A stretch of DNA of 64,000 nucleotides, from positions 1,488,001-1,552,000 of the forward strand of contig NC_014935.1 in the NCBI RefSeq assembly GCF_000186245.1, read 5' to 3'. This DNA is from Nitratifractor salsuginis DSM 16511. GTDB taxonomy: Bacteria; Campylobacterota; Campylobacteria; Campylobacterales; Sulfurovaceae. Position 1 is the stretch's first letter; every line of letters begins with the position of its first letter. Below, piece after piece: positions 29,050 to 38,016 of the stretch. The position numbers were made by a program, and so were the translations under genes. The notes under the pieces were generated by a model, which worked only from the letters and a program-made list of their open reading frames with translations, had not been told where the DNA came from and ran no database searches.

Positions 29050-29729
29050 AAAAGCTCAACGTCTCCATTTTGCAGTTTCCCGGTACCAACTGCGAATACG
29101 ATACGGTCTATGCCTTCAAACGCCTGGGACACGACACGACCCTGGTTTGGCACAAGGAGGAGTCTCTTCCCGAAGCGACCGACCTGGTGGTCGTCCCCGG
29201 AGGCTTCAGCTACGGTGACTACCTCCGCGCCGGATCGATCGCCCGCTTCTCTCCGGTGATGAAAGCGGTCCAGGCCTATGCCGGCGAAGGCGGTCGGGTA
29301 CTGGGGATCTGCAACGGTTTTCAGATCCTCACCGAGGCCCACCTGCTTCCCGGGGCCCTCAAACGCAACGCCAACCTCCACTTCATCTCCAAATTCCAGC
29401 ATCTCAAAGTGGTATCGACCGACAACGCCTTTTTGAACCTTTGCGAAAAGGATGAGATCCTCAATATCCCCATCGCCCACGCTGACGGCAACTACTTCGT
29501 CGATGATGAAACCCTGGACGATATGGAGAAGAACGGGCAGATCCTTCTGCGCTACTGCGATGCCGAGGGTAATCCCACCGTCGTCAACGGTTCGGTGCGC
29601 CAGATCGCCGGCATCTGCAACAAAGAGAAGAACGTCTTCGGCCTGATGCCCCACCCCGAGCGGGCAATGGAGCATATCCTCGGCTCGGAGGACGGGAGCA
29701 AAATGCTGGAAGGCTTCGCCAATCGATGA
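29046..29729 (+). CDS. purQ: Phosphoribosylformylglycinamidine synthase, glutaminase subunit
   Basis: 227 residues, class I glutamine amidotransferase: P-G-T-N-C-E-Y-D start, V-P-G-G-F-S-Y-G-D-Y-L-R, nucleophile Cys in G-I-C-N-G-F-Q-I-L, and the His-Glu pair in M-P-H-P-E-R. It supplies ammonia to PurL. It overlaps both neighbours by 4 bases. Confidence 0.96.
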   Translation: MKKLNVSILQFPGTNCEYDTVYAFKRLGHDTTLVWHKEESLPEATDLVVVPGGFSYGDYLRAGSIARFSPVMKAVQAYAGEGGRVLGICNGFQILTEAHLLPGALKRNANLHFISKFQHLKVVSTDNAFLNLCEKDEILNIPIAHADGNYFVDDETLDDMEKNGQILLRYCDAEGNPTVVNGSVRQIAGICNKEKNVFGLMPHPERAMEHILGSEDGSKMLEGFANR

Positions 29730-30769
29730 AGCCCCTCCTGCTCGGTCTGCTCTTTTTCGTCACCCTGCTGACTCACGGAGCCGAGGCCCAGACCGAGTAT
29801 CGCTACAGTTACGTCCCCAAACAACTCTATGCCGGGCAAGTCTTTCCGGTGACGATTATGGCGACCGATGCGGAAACGACCCGGCCGCCCGAATTCCGTT
29901 TCGACCCCAAATCCTCCGCCAAACCCCTGGAGCTTTCTCCTCTGATTATGCAAAACGGCAAAGACCGTTTCTATACTTTCTATTTCAAGGCAGGCAGACA
30001 GGACTTCCACCTTCCGGCACTCACCATCGTCGATGAGAGCCGCACTTTTACCCTCCCCTCTTATGTCATCCCCGTCCAAACCCTACAGGCAGCTCCGGAG
30101 GATCGTTTCTGCGGCGTCATCGCTTCGGACTTCAAAATCCGCACTTCCCAGGTTTCGACCTTCGACGAGAAAAACAACCTGGTCTACCTGAGCATCGAAG
30201 CCCACGAAGCCAATCTGGAGGATATGGCGATCCCCGGAGTCGTGGAGGGAGGCATCGAAAAACTCAAACGAAAAGGCTCTTTGGTGAGTGGGGAATACTA
30301 TTTCGTTATTCCCGCTAATGTGGACCGCATCACCTTCAGTTACTACAACGCCATCAAACAGCAATTCGTCCCCCTCACCGTCTCCACCAGCTATCGGCAC
30401 AAAGAGGTGGCGGCCCAGGTCGACCTCAACCCCAAGGACAGCGGCTTCACCAAGCTCAAGAAATACGCACTCATCGCCCTGAGCCTCTTCTTTCTCGTGA
30501 TGTTCTTGATCTATCGGGATCGATTCTATCTGCTGCTGCTTATTTTCTCCGTCGCGGCACTGGTTTTAATCTTCATTCCCCTGAAGAAGATCTGCATCCG
30601 AGAGGGGGCACCCCTGTATATCCTGCCGGTCTCCACCTCCACCGTCGGGACCACCATCGAGCAGAGGACCAGGCTGCCGGTACTTCATCGGTACGGAAAC
30701 TATTACAAAGTCGAATACAAACACGGTATTACAGGATGGATCAAAAATGACGACCTTTGCAAAAATTAG
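29726..30769 (+). CDS. Membrane protein with periplasmic region and C-terminal SH3-like domain
   Basis: 347 residues. Signal peptide (about 1-20), a beta-rich region (about 22-245, with Y-V-P-K-Q-L-Y-A-G-Q reminiscent of BatD-type Ig modules), two adjacent membrane segments (about 248-288), then a C-terminal stretch (about 290-347; G-A-P-L-Y, Y-K-V-E-Y, G-I-T-G-W-I) typical of a bacterial SH3 domain. It overlaps purQ (ATGA) and plsC. Envelope role likely; exact function not recognised. Confidence 0.7.
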   Translation: MKPLLLGLLFFVTLLTHGAEAQTEYRYSYVPKQLYAGQVFPVTIMATDAETTRPPEFRFDPKSSAKPLELSPLIMQNGKDRFYTFYFKAGRQDFHLPALTIVDESRTFTLPSYVIPVQTLQAAPEDRFCGVIASDFKIRTSQVSTFDEKNNLVYLSIEAHEANLEDMAIPGVVEGGIEKLKRKGSLVSGEYYFVIPANVDRITFSYYNAIKQQFVPLTVSTSYRHKEVAAQVDLNPKDSGFTKLKKYALIALSLFFLVMFLIYRDRFYLLLLIFSVAALVLIFIPLKKICIREGAPLYILPVSTSTVGTTIEQRTRLPVLHRYGNYYKVEYKHGITGWIKNDDLCKN

Positions 30770-31457
30770 ATTTTACTGGGGGGCGTTTGTCATCTCGACG
30801 GTCGTCGGCCTGGGGATGATCCCCCTCATCCACCTCTTCCCGAAATACAAGGGTACGATTATGCACAAGCTCAACCGGGTGATCCTCTTCCTGATCGGTG
30901 CGAAGATCGAAAAGGTGGGAGAGCGGGACCCCCGGGCCAACCTCTTTTTGATGAACCATCAGGGGATCATCGACATCATCACGATGGAAGCGATCGAAAA
31001 CGTCCACTGGTGCTGGGTCGCCAAAAAAGAGCTCTTCGAAGTCCCCTGGTTCGGCAAACTCCTACAAAAAGGCGACATGGTCTCCGTGGACCGACAGAAC
31101 AAAGCGGGCCTGGTCAAGCTCTTCAAAGATGCCCAGGAATGCATCGAGCAGAAACACCGCGCCGTCGCCATCTTCCCCGAAGGAACCCGGGCCTCGGGCC
31201 AAAAACTCCTCCCTTTCAAACCCGGCCCCAAGTTCATCGCCCAGAAGCTGAAACTCGTCGTCCAGCCCGTCGTCATCATCGGCAGCAAATGGGTCCTCAA
31301 CGAACACAACCGCACCGCCCACAACGGCACCGTCAAAGTGATCTATCTCCCGGCGGTGGATGTCTCCAAAGCCCCAAAAGATTGGTATGAACAGATCCGG
31401 GATGAGATGCAAAAGGTCATCGACCGGGAATCGGAAGGGTATTCGATCGAACGCTAG
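30747..31457 (+). CDS. plsC: 1-acyl-sn-glycerol-3-phosphate acyltransferase
   Basis: 236 residues. N-terminal membrane segment (about 8-26), catalytic motif N-H-Q-G-I-I-D (HX4D), substrate motif F-P-E-G-T-R-A-S-G, and a later P-V-V-I-I-G motif. It acylates lysophosphatidate at the inner membrane. It overlaps the preceding gene by 23 bases in a different frame. Last gene before the AT-rich island. Confidence 0.92.
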   Translation: MTTFAKIRFYWGAFVISTVVGLGMIPLIHLFPKYKGTIMHKLNRVILFLIGAKIEKVGERDPRANLFLMNHQGIIDIITMEAIENVHWCWVAKKELFEVPWFGKLLQKGDMVSVDRQNKAGLVKLFKDAQECIEQKHRAVAIFPEGTRASGQKLLPFKPGPKFIAQKLKLVVQPVVIIGSKWVLNEHNRTAHNGTVKVIYLPAVDVSKAPKDWYEQIRDEMQKVIDRESEGYSIER

Positions 31458-31529
31458 AATATAATAAAATATATTATTCAGAAAAAACTTGAAATACTGG
31501 ATTTATATACATATTTTATTAGTTTTATG

Positions 31530-31540
31530 TATAATATAAT
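31530..31540 (+). promoter_or_regulatory. Overlapping -10 boxes for the hybrid kinase
   Basis: TATAATATAAT gives two overlapping TATAAT boxes 36-46 bases before the TTG start, in a very AT-rich leader. Confidence 0.45.
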
Positions 31541-31575
31541 TTCGAATTAAAGTATCTGAATCAAGAAGGATTACC

Positions 31576-33588
31576 TTGAGAAACGCGACAGCTTTAATCA
31601 ACGTACTTATAAAAGGGATGCAGGAAATCTCCAAAACTGAAGACCCTGTCGAAATAAACCAGATAATAAGAAATATATTATCTGAAATGTTTTTATCAGA
31701 TTATGTATCGTTTTTTATTGTGAATAAGGAAAAGAATACACTATATGAGATAGGAGATAAAACTATTGAAATTTCTATGAACAATCCCACTGGCCTGCTC
31801 GGTGTAAGCTATTTAACAAAGAAGCCTGGTCTTTATAATCATGTAAAGAGTGAAAAATATTTCCAGGAATCTATCGATAACCCTGAAAATTTTAAAATTA
31901 GATCTCAACTCGTATACCCAATCGTTGAGAATGACAATATTCTTGCGATTGTGAGGTTGTCACGCAGTATAAAAAACTCTCTATCTTATACAAAAAAAGA
32001 TCTGGATCTTCTTGAATCACTTTCCCCTTATTTAATCAAATTGGTATCCATTCTCTTGAATACAAAAAAGGGAGGTATTGAATATGAGGAATCCGAGATT
32101 GTTGATTTAATCAACGAAGCGGTTGAAGAAAAGGAGGAAAATTCCAATGGAGATTCCAAAGATATTTTAATGTTTTTGGCCAATACTATTCATGATATAA
32201 GAACACCGGCCAATAATCTTTCAGGTTTTTTGGAATTGATGGAAGAACATCTTGATAATAAAAAATTAATATCACTTTTGTCTGGAGCAAAAGAGAGCGC
32301 AGAATACATTAATACTTTAGTAGATGGAATCTTGGAACATTTACAATCAAAAAATGAAACTGAAAATACAAAAATATCAGAAATTATCACTTCAAAATAC
32401 CTTTCGGACATCTCAAACCTTTTTACTGCCAATATGACGGAAAAAGGCATCGACTATATTGTCTCTATTGATCCGAATATTCCTAAAGGGATTAGGATTT
32501 TTGACATAAAACTGAAAAGAATTTTAATAAATCTTATAGGGAATGCATACAAATTCACTCCTCCTGGAAAGAGTATAAAATTTGAAGTTACATTTGATAA
32601 AAGAATGAAACGTATGAAATTTACTATTGAAGATGAAGGTATCGGCATTCCAGAGGATAAACAACAGGAGATCTTTGAGGCTTTTAAACAAGCAGACGAA
32701 GATACGAAAATTCACTATGGAGGAACTGGACTAGGTCTGGCTATCAGTTCGAAATATGTCAAAGATTTAGGAGGAAGGCTCGAACTCAAGAGTCAAGTAG
32801 ATAGAGGCAGTATTTTCTATTTTGATATACCTATAGAGATCGCAAATTATGAACCTATTTATCCAAAATTCACAAACATTAATAAAAATATTTTATTATA
32901 TACAAACAACGCCGATGATCCAAATATTTATTACATATCAAAATTTTTGCAAGAATCAGGGATTCCTGATAATAAAATTACTATATCCGACAAGATAGCT
33001 ACAAACACTACTCATCTCATATGTTTTGAACATAAATTAAATGATGAGATTGTCTCTCTATCCAAAGAGAAAGAAATCAAACTTTTAATATTTGAAGAGA
33101 AATTATTGTCCGTTTCTTCTAAAGAAAAATTCAAAGATTTTACTATAATATCTAAAAATTCATACTATTATGACACTTTATATAGTTTCGTTTCGTCAAG
33201 GAAAAAACCGAAAGTGCTTATTATAGATGATAATAAAGTCAATATAAAATTGTTAGAATTTATGTTGGAGGGAATATACTGCGATCCAACATATGAAACA
33301 GATGCGGAGAATGCAATAAAGATGATGTACAATGCACTCAAAAAAGGGGAACCTTACGATATTGTTTTCATAGACCAAAATATGCCAAAAATAATAGGAT
33401 CAAAATTATTAAAATATTATAGAGAACTTGAGTCAAAACATACACATATAAAGCCAATATACTCTGTGTCCATTACAGGTGACATTACTTTGACAGAAGA
33501 GGAGAAGAATCTTTATAATTCATTTGTTAAAAAGCCATTTAAAATTATGGATATTAAAAAAATATTCTCCGAATATGAAAATTATTGA
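31576..33588 (+). CDS. Cytosolic hybrid histidine kinase (GAF-like, HisKA, HATPase, receiver)
   Basis: 670 residues from a TTG with AAGGA upstream. No membrane segments. A GAF-like sensor (about 20-165), HisKA with phospho-accepting His206 (T-I-H-D-I-R-T-P), HATPase_c ([22 protein letters not shown]), a degenerate receiver-like spacer (about 435-540), and a receiver with D551-D552, phospho-acceptor D600 (V-F-I-D-Q-N-M-P) and K-K-P-F. AT-rich codon use differs strongly from neighbours. Signal and target unknown; SixA, a phosphohistidine phosphatase, lies three genes downstream. Confidence 0.88.
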   Translation: MRNATALINVLIKGMQEISKTEDPVEINQIIRNILSEMFLSDYVSFFIVNKEKNTLYEIGDKTIEISMNNPTGLLGVSYLTKKPGLYNHVKSEKYFQESIDNPENFKIRSQLVYPIVENDNILAIVRLSRSIKNSLSYTKKDLDLLESLSPYLIKLVSILLNTKKGGIEYEESEIVDLINEAVEEKEENSNGDSKDILMFLANTIHDIRTPANNLSGFLELMEEHLDNKKLISLLSGAKESAEYINTLVDGILEHLQSKNETENTKISEIITSKYLSDISNLFTANMTEKGIDYIVSIDPNIPKGIRIFDIKLKRILINLIGNAYKFTPPGKSIKFEVTFDKRMKRMKFTIEDEGIGIPEDKQQEIFEAFKQADEDTKIHYGGTGLGLAISSKYVKDLGGRLELKSQVDRGSIFYFDIPIEIANYEPIYPKFTNINKNILLYTNNADDPNIYYISKFLQESGIPDNKITISDKIATNTTHLICFEHKLNDEIVSLSKEKEIKLLIFEEKLLSVSSKEKFKDFTIISKNSYYYDTLYSFVSSRKKPKVLIIDDNKVNIKLLEFMLEGIYCDPTYETDAENAIKMMYNALKKGEPYDIVFIDQNMPKIIGSKLLKYYRELESKHTHIKPIYSVSITGDITLTEEEKNLYNSFVKKPFKIMDIKKIFSEYENY

Positions 33589-33709
33589 GGCAGGAATAAT
33601 CTTAAATGACTTCTATAGCTTTATATAGTATAATATACTTTTCAAGCTATAATTCCAATTATAAATTATAATTAAACACAATTTTTACAATTCTACAGAA
33701 GGAGTTTTT

Positions 33710-34228
33710 GTGAGCACGACACCAACCGATATAGAGCATGAAGTCAAAAAGGTCGACATTATCGTTACGAAGGGTGATGCGGAAGGAAATATTACTTATG
33801 CTAATCCGATTTTTGTGAAGCTGTCAGGATATACTCAAGGTGAATTATTGGATAAACCTCACTCAATAGTAAGGCATCCGGATATGCCAAAAATCATCTT
33901 CAAATTTCTTTGGGACCAAATCAAGGCAGGGAAAGACGTTAAAGCCTTCGTAAAAAATCTCTCCAAAGATGGGGCTTACTACTGGGTCTATGCACATGTG
34001 AGAGTAGCCACCAATCCTGATGGATCTTTCAGGAATTATGTTTCTACAAGAAAGGCAGTATCCCCAAATGCCAGAACAGTAATTGAACCACTCTATAAAA
34101 AGCTTTTAGAGGCGGAAAAGGAAGGAGGTATGGAAGCCTCTGCCAAACTTCTCGAAGAATTTTTGGAAGAACAAGGTGCTTCATTTGATACATTTAATGA
34201 AGTGATGGATAAAATCCAAAATAGTTAA
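33710..34228 (+). CDS. PAS-domain protein (Aer/CetB-like)
   Basis: 172 residues from a GTG preceded by AAGGAG. A PAS domain (about 15-125) with N-I-T-Y-A-N-P-I-F, S-G-Y-T, R-H-P-D-M-P and Y-Y-W-V is of the Aer type that binds FAD in energy-taxis sensors such as Campylobacter CetB. A helical tail rich in Glu/Lys follows. No output domain, so it must act through a partner. Composition is AT-rich, as in the rest of the island. Confidence 0.82.
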   Translation: MSTTPTDIEHEVKKVDIIVTKGDAEGNITYANPIFVKLSGYTQGELLDKPHSIVRHPDMPKIIFKFLWDQIKAGKDVKAFVKNLSKDGAYYWVYAHVRVATNPDGSFRNYVSTRKAVSPNARTVIEPLYKKLLEAEKEGGMEASAKLLEEFLEEQGASFDTFNEVMDKIQNS

Positions 34229-34256
34229 TGCATAAATTTAAATAAAAGGATAAGAA

Positions 34257-34646
34257 ATGATTGAATTCGATCAAGCAATGAAACGACTCCGTTCCGTAAA
34301 CGGATATCTTGGTTCAGCCGTACTTAATTTCTCAGGGGAAACTTTGTACATGGATGAGGAAAATACGAATGTTGATATCGCATATTCCGCAAGTATTTTC
34401 AACGATGCCTTTAGAATGATTTCAGAATCCTCATTAGACGTCGGTTTTGCCGAGGCTTCTTTGGTTGAAGCGAGGACAGAGGACGGTCATGTCTTTTTGG
34501 TAAACTCTTCGGGGGATACTTCTGGAGATAACTTTTCCAAACTAACCACATTTGCTATTTTTAGAGATGACGGCAATGTTGCTCTTGCCAAAATGATTAT
34601 GGAAAAAGCGGTCAAAAATATGTCACAGGCCATGAAAGAACTTTAA
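34257..34646 (+). CDS. Roadblock/LC7-like small protein
   Basis: 129 residues. The order of elements (N-terminal helix, G-Y-L-G-S-A-V-L-N-F-S-G-E strand pair, helix, E-D-G-H-V-F-L-V strand, final helix) suits the roadblock/LC7 fold, which in bacteria usually partners small GTPases or signalling complexes. No GTPase gene is close. AAGGAT precedes the ATG. The fold assignment is by pattern only. Confidence 0.55.
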   Translation: MIEFDQAMKRLRSVNGYLGSAVLNFSGETLYMDEENTNVDIAYSASIFNDAFRMISESSLDVGFAEASLVEARTEDGHVFLVNSSGDTSGDNFSKLTTFAIFRDDGNVALAKMIMEKAVKNMSQAMKEL

Positions 34647-34689
34647 ACAATCTCAGTTGTTTAGAATCAAATGAAGCAAGGGATGTGAT

Positions 34690-35238
34690 ATAAAAACTTT
34701 ATATTTAATACGTCATGCAAAATCGGACTGGAGCGATGGAAAGCTAAGTGACTTTGAGAGAGGCTTGAAAAAAAGAGGTTTTAAAGACCTCAAAACGATC
34801 GGCTCATATATGTCGCTACAAAATATCAAACCGGATCTGATTCTCTCCAGCCCAGCGCTCAGGGCTCAAATAACAGCTGATTATCTTGCCGATAAAATCG
34901 GTTATTCGGGAAAAGTTCATTATATGAATGAACTATATAACACACGCCCTGAAACACTTTTGAATACATTGACACTTCAAGAAGACAACTATAATAAAAT
35001 TTTTATAGTCGGGCACAATCCTGCTTTGACTGAGTTGGCTAATTTTTTAGTCAAAGATAATATTGGAAAATTTCCGACCCTCGGTGTCTTAAAACTCCAT
35101 CTGAATATACAATCCTGGAACAACATTTCTGAGCAATGTGGAAATGTGGACTTTTTCATCTATCCCAAACAATTTAGATATTACATGCCTAAGCAGATCA
35201 GGACAACCCTTCCACGTGACAACATAAGCAAAGATTAA
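34690..35238 (+). CDS. sixA: Phosphohistidine phosphatase SixA, apparent ATA start
   Basis: 182 residues when started at the ATA at 34690. The N-terminus then reads (M)-K-T-L-Y-L-I-R-H-A-K-S-D-W, the SixA signature carrying the catalytic RHxK. The TTG at 34765 would remove that motif. No ATG, GTG or TTG occurs between the in-frame TGA at 34672 and the RHA motif, while AAGGG lies 7 bases before the ATA. G-H-N-P-A-L and S-S-P-A-L-R complete the family. In E. coli SixA dephosphorylates the ArcB phosphotransfer domain. The gene closes the AT-rich island. Confidence 0.75.
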   Translation: MKTLYLIRHAKSDWSDGKLSDFERGLKKRGFKDLKTIGSYMSLQNIKPDLILSSPALRAQITADYLADKIGYSGKVHYMNELYNTRPETLLNTLTLQEDNYNKIFIVGHNPALTELANFLVKDNIGKFPTLGVLKLHLNIQSWNNISEQCGNVDFFIYPKQFRYYMPKQIRTTLPRDNISKD

Positions 35239-35345
35239 TTTTTTATGACGAGATACGGCTTAAGAAAATAGAAAAAAATGGGCACAGTTTTGGGCACACT
35301 CGAAGATGGGAGCCTTTAAAATGCCCAATATACGGGGGCTAGATA

Positions 35346-35723
35346 GTGAAAATACGGATCTATTATGAGGATACGGACGCCGGCGGCATTGTCTATCACG
35401 CTAACTATCTGAAATACTGCGAACGTGCCCGAAGCGAAATCTTCTTTCAGCGGGGGATAATGCCCTATGGCGAAGAGGAGATCGGTTTTGTGGTGCGGAG
35501 AGTCGAAGCGGACTTTGTCGGGATGGCGAAGCTCGGGGATCTATTGGAGGTGCGTACCGATCTTTTGGAGGAGCGACACAGCAGTATCCTACTTGAACAG
35601 CAGATCTTTCGGGGAGAGGAGAGGATATTCTCGATGAAGGTACTGCTTGTCTATGTGGTAATGGGCCGACCACGACGCATTCCAGAACAACTCAAAGAGG
35701 TTATAGCGTCATTAGGCAGCTAG
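35346..35723 (+). CDS. ybgC: Acyl-CoA thioesterase YbgC family
   Basis: 125 residues from GTG. Hot-dog fold with the active site Y-Y-E-D-T-D-A-G-G-I-V-Y-H-A-N-Y-L-K-Y (catalytic Asp and the V-Y-H-A-N-Y motif), then R-A-R-S-E and F-V-V-R-R-V-E-A-D-F. It hydrolyses short or medium acyl-CoA; in many proteobacteria it sits with tol-pal, but here it does not. Convergent with comF; the two stops share the palindrome CTAG. Confidence 0.88.
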   Translation: MKIRIYYEDTDAGGIVYHANYLKYCERARSEIFFQRGIMPYGEEEIGFVVRRVEADFVGMAKLGDLLEVRTDLLEERHSSILLEQQIFRGEERIFSMKVLLVYVVMGRPRRIPEQLKEVIASLGS

Positions 35724-36298
35724 TTCTCCCTTGCATCAGCGATCGTTAGTGCGAAAAGTACATTGACCCCGCCGGCTGTAAGAACCTGCTTCGCTTCGGA
35801 AAGGGTCGAGCCGGTGGTGATGATATCGTCGAGGAGGATCACATCGACCCCTTTGGGGCCCGAATAGTGAAAATCCCTTGGGTTCTCCAGCCGGAAGCGT
35901 AGGCTCTTCCCGGCGTAGCGGACCCGGTTTTGGGCACGAAGTGCTCCATAGAGCGGACGGATCTTCTCTACGGCGACGGTATGAGCCATAGCCGCTGTAT
36001 GGGAGTATCCCCCCTGAGGCAGATCGTCCACGGGGAGGAGATGGGCTGGCGCCTCCAACCCCTCGGCAAAAGCCTGGAGGAATGGGCGTAGATACCTCCG
36101 GCCGAAGAAGCGATAGATCCGATATCCCAGGGCTTTGTGCTTACTCAGAAGCAGCTGATCGATATTCTGATAACGGAAAAAACTCACCACATCCATACTG
36201 CCGATCCTGCGTGTGGAGACCTTCGGGGCCAGCAGCGTTTCCCGACAGACAGGGCAGATCACATCACGACTCCAACCTCGACAACTGAGACAACGCAC
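35720..36298 (-). CDS. ComF-family phosphoribosyltransferase-like protein
   Basis: 192 residues. An N-terminal four-Cys zinc finger (C-L-S-C and C-P-V-C within the first 20 residues) and a C-terminal PRT domain with the PRPP loop V-I-L-L-D-D-I-I-T-T-G-S-T-L. ComF proteins act in DNA uptake in naturally competent bacteria. Single gene, divergent from the Nfu-like gene. Confidence 0.88.
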   Translation of the reverse strand: MRCLSCRGWSRDVICPVCRETLLAPKVSTRRIGSMDVVSFFRYQNIDQLLLSKHKALGYRIYRFFGRRYLRPFLQAFAEGLEAPAHLLPVDDLPQGGYSHTAAMAHTVAVEKIRPLYGALRAQNRVRYAGKSLRFRLENPRDFHYSGPKGVDVILLDDIITTGSTLSEAKQVLTAGGVNVLFALTIADAREN

Positions 36299-36365
36299 TT
36301 TTAGCTTCCTTTAAACATCTTTGGCTATATTCTGACAAAATTTATCAGATATAGGAGATTCTCCG

Positions 36366-36653
36366 ATGATGCCTTTCAGCGATGAAGACCTCTGTGTCGC
36401 TATCAAGAACTACCTTCCCTCCATCGAAGAGTATGTCAAATCCCATGAGGGAACCATGGGATTCCTGGGAGTCAAGAACGGAACGGCCTATGTGGAGCTC
36501 GGCGGCACCTGCAACGGCTGTTCTATGAGCGTTATGACTACCAAAATGGTGATCCAGAAAAAACTCAGAGAGCTGATCCACCCCGAGCTCAACGTGGAGA
36601 GTATCTTCCCCGACCAGAGGGATCAGCTCCCCTCCGACCTCGTCACCTGCTGA
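36366..36653 (+). CDS. NifU C-terminal-domain (Nfu-like) Fe-S scaffold protein
   Basis: 95 residues with the Nfu cysteine pair in G-G-T-C-N-G-C-S-M-S. It binds a transient 4Fe-4S cluster for delivery to apoproteins. AGGAGA precedes the ATG by 7 bases and TATATT (36326-36331) is a plausible -10. Its 3' end overlaps the convergent methyltransferase gene by 31 bases. Confidence 0.88.
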   Translation: MMPFSDEDLCVAIKNYLPSIEEYVKSHEGTMGFLGVKNGTAYVELGGTCNGCSMSVMTTKMVIQKKLRELIHPELNVESIFPDQRDQLPSDLVTC

Positions 36654-36985
36654 TCGTCGAAACGGTAGAGACGTTTCGCGAAATCCACGACGCGCCCCTC
36701 TCTGATCTCCACTCCCTCCTTTTCCAAAAGAGCAATCTTGGTCGCAACTCCTTCTCCGCCGCTGTAATTCCCGACCTTCCCGTCGGCACGGACGACACGA
36801 TGGCAGGGGACCTCGGGGGCGTAGGGATTGCGGCCCACGGCCGTTCCCACAGCCCGCACGGCCCGAGGCCGGCCCAGGTACTGCGCGATCGCTCCGTAGG
36901 TCGTCACAAAACCTTGGGGAATCCAACGTAAAGCTTCCCAGACTTCGCGCTGAAAAGGGGTTCCGTACTCTTCAATCTTTTTCAC
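36623..36985 (-). CDS. ogt: Methylated-DNA-protein cysteine methyltransferase
   Basis: 120 residues, only the C-terminal catalytic domain of the family (short form). F-Q-R-E-V-W-E-A-L, G-x-V-T-T-Y-G-A-I-A, R-A-V-G and the acceptor motif P-C-H-R-V-V are present. It repairs O6-alkylguanine by transferring the alkyl group to its Cys. It starts 9 bp past the CAP-domain gene on the same strand and overlaps the Nfu-like gene at its 3' end. Confidence 0.92.
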   Translation of the reverse strand: MKKIEEYGTPFQREVWEALRWIPQGFVTTYGAIAQYLGRPRAVRAVGTAVGRNPYAPEVPCHRVVRADGKVGNYSGGEGVATKIALLEKEGVEIREGRVVDFAKRLYRFDDQQVTRSEGS

Positions 36986-36994
36986 AAAAACCCC

Positions 36995-37939
36995 TTAGCC
37001 CCCTGTCGTGAATTGCCACCGTTTCTCGATCCTTTTATTGTCAGCCGTCCCGGTAAATACCGCAGTGTATCGCGTATGAGGCGCAAGGCGGCGCAATGGG
37101 ATCAAAGCAAACTCATAAGGGGAGAGTTTGTGATGGGGATCGTTCCGTGATGTGAGGATCTTGGAAGGAACCACTCTGCCCTTTCCGTCGAGAAGACGAA
37201 AACTCTTCATCCGAACCCGGCGGTAGCGGGCCGGGTTGAACTGCACCGTCACGGGATAGCCCGCGTGATAAATCCCCGGAATCGGGTCCGGTGTCTCCCG
37301 GATAAAGGTGCGCGGCACCCTCCGGGCTCCCGGCGGCGGCCAGAGGACCAGGGCGGGATTGCGACGTTCCACCTCCGCCAGGGCTTGCCGGAAAGGACCC
37401 AGCGGCAAGCCCTGCCCATTGGCGCAGACTCCGTAGACCTCCCGGCCTCCGCCTTTGGGATGCTCCCGGCAGAGTTTCGCCACCGCCGAAGAGGCCATAT
37501 CGTAGACATAGATCCGGCCCCGACGGTTGCCGTATTCACTGCTGCCCAGGCTGTCGATACGAAAATCGAGAAAAGCGAGCCGGTGGTAGAGGGTCGACAT
37601 CAATACCCCCACCGAATGGGTATAAGTGGAATCGCCGTAAGAGATATTCTCCACACCGGCCCGGGAGGGATACCCTGCCTGAACCATCCGGTCAAAAGGT
37701 GTGCGGCCGGTATAGTAGGCGGAGCCGGGACGTTCCAGATGCCCTTTGCGATGGAGGCGGCCCAGGTATTTGGCGTGATGGTAGGCCGAACGGGAGAGGG
37801 TATAATCATTTTTCAGAGGGATCATCCCCGCACTGCGCCGCAGGAGATTGACCGCTTTGGCCCCTCCCCGATCGAAGCCGAGCACCGGCAAAGAAAGCGA
37901 AAAGAGCAAAGAAATCGCAAGGAGATAGCGCATGGTCAC
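36995..37939 (-). CDS. Secreted CAP/SCP-domain protein
   Basis: 314 residues. Signal peptide (about 1-21), then a CAP domain: N-L-L-R-R-S-A-G, H-A-K-Y-L (first His), R-T-P-F-D-R-M-V-Q-A-G-Y, G-V-E-N-I-S-Y-G (central Glu) and Y-H-R-L-A-F-L-D. A C-terminal Ig-like module (about 215-314, P-H-T-R-Y-T-A-V-F-T-G) follows. CAP proteins of bacteria are extracytoplasmic, with unclear roles. It precedes the ogt gene by 9 bp. Confidence 0.8.
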   Translation of the reverse strand: MTMRYLLAISLLFSLSLPVLGFDRGGAKAVNLLRRSAGMIPLKNDYTLSRSAYHHAKYLGRLHRKGHLERPGSAYYTGRTPFDRMVQAGYPSRAGVENISYGDSTYTHSVGVLMSTLYHRLAFLDFRIDSLGSSEYGNRRGRIYVYDMASSAVAKLCREHPKGGGREVYGVCANGQGLPLGPFRQALAEVERRNPALVLWPPPGARRVPRTFIRETPDPIPGIYHAGYPVTVQFNPARYRRVRMKSFRLLDGKGRVVPSKILTSRNDPHHKLSPYEFALIPLRRLAPHTRYTAVFTGTADNKRIEKRWQFTTGG

Positions 37940-38016
37940 CTTTGAATATTCATAGAATTTAATACAGAAATTTTCCGTCTCTGCGATAGAATATCATAAA
38001 AATTCCGGGAGTCCCT

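Larger units (their letters stand above)
31458..35345 (+). other. AT-rich signalling island
   Basis: From just after plsC to just before ybgC the sequence becomes clearly AT-rich, with A/T-ending codons (ATA, AAA, TTA frequent) unlike both flanks, most marked in the kinase gene. It holds four plus-strand genes: hybrid kinase, PAS protein, roadblock-like protein and SixA. No integrase, tRNA or clear direct repeats were found at the edges; the right edge carries two copies of GGGCACA (35281-35298). Horizontal acquisition is inferred from composition. Confidence 0.65.

Noticed and set aside
34765-35238. SixA starting at the TTG 34765
   Set aside because: This start would delete the catalytic RHA motif that is encoded in frame just upstream.
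35239-35345. Phage attachment site at the right edge of the AT-rich island
   Set aside because: GGGCACA occurs twice locally, but no matching direct repeat was found near 31458 and no integrase or tRNA is present.
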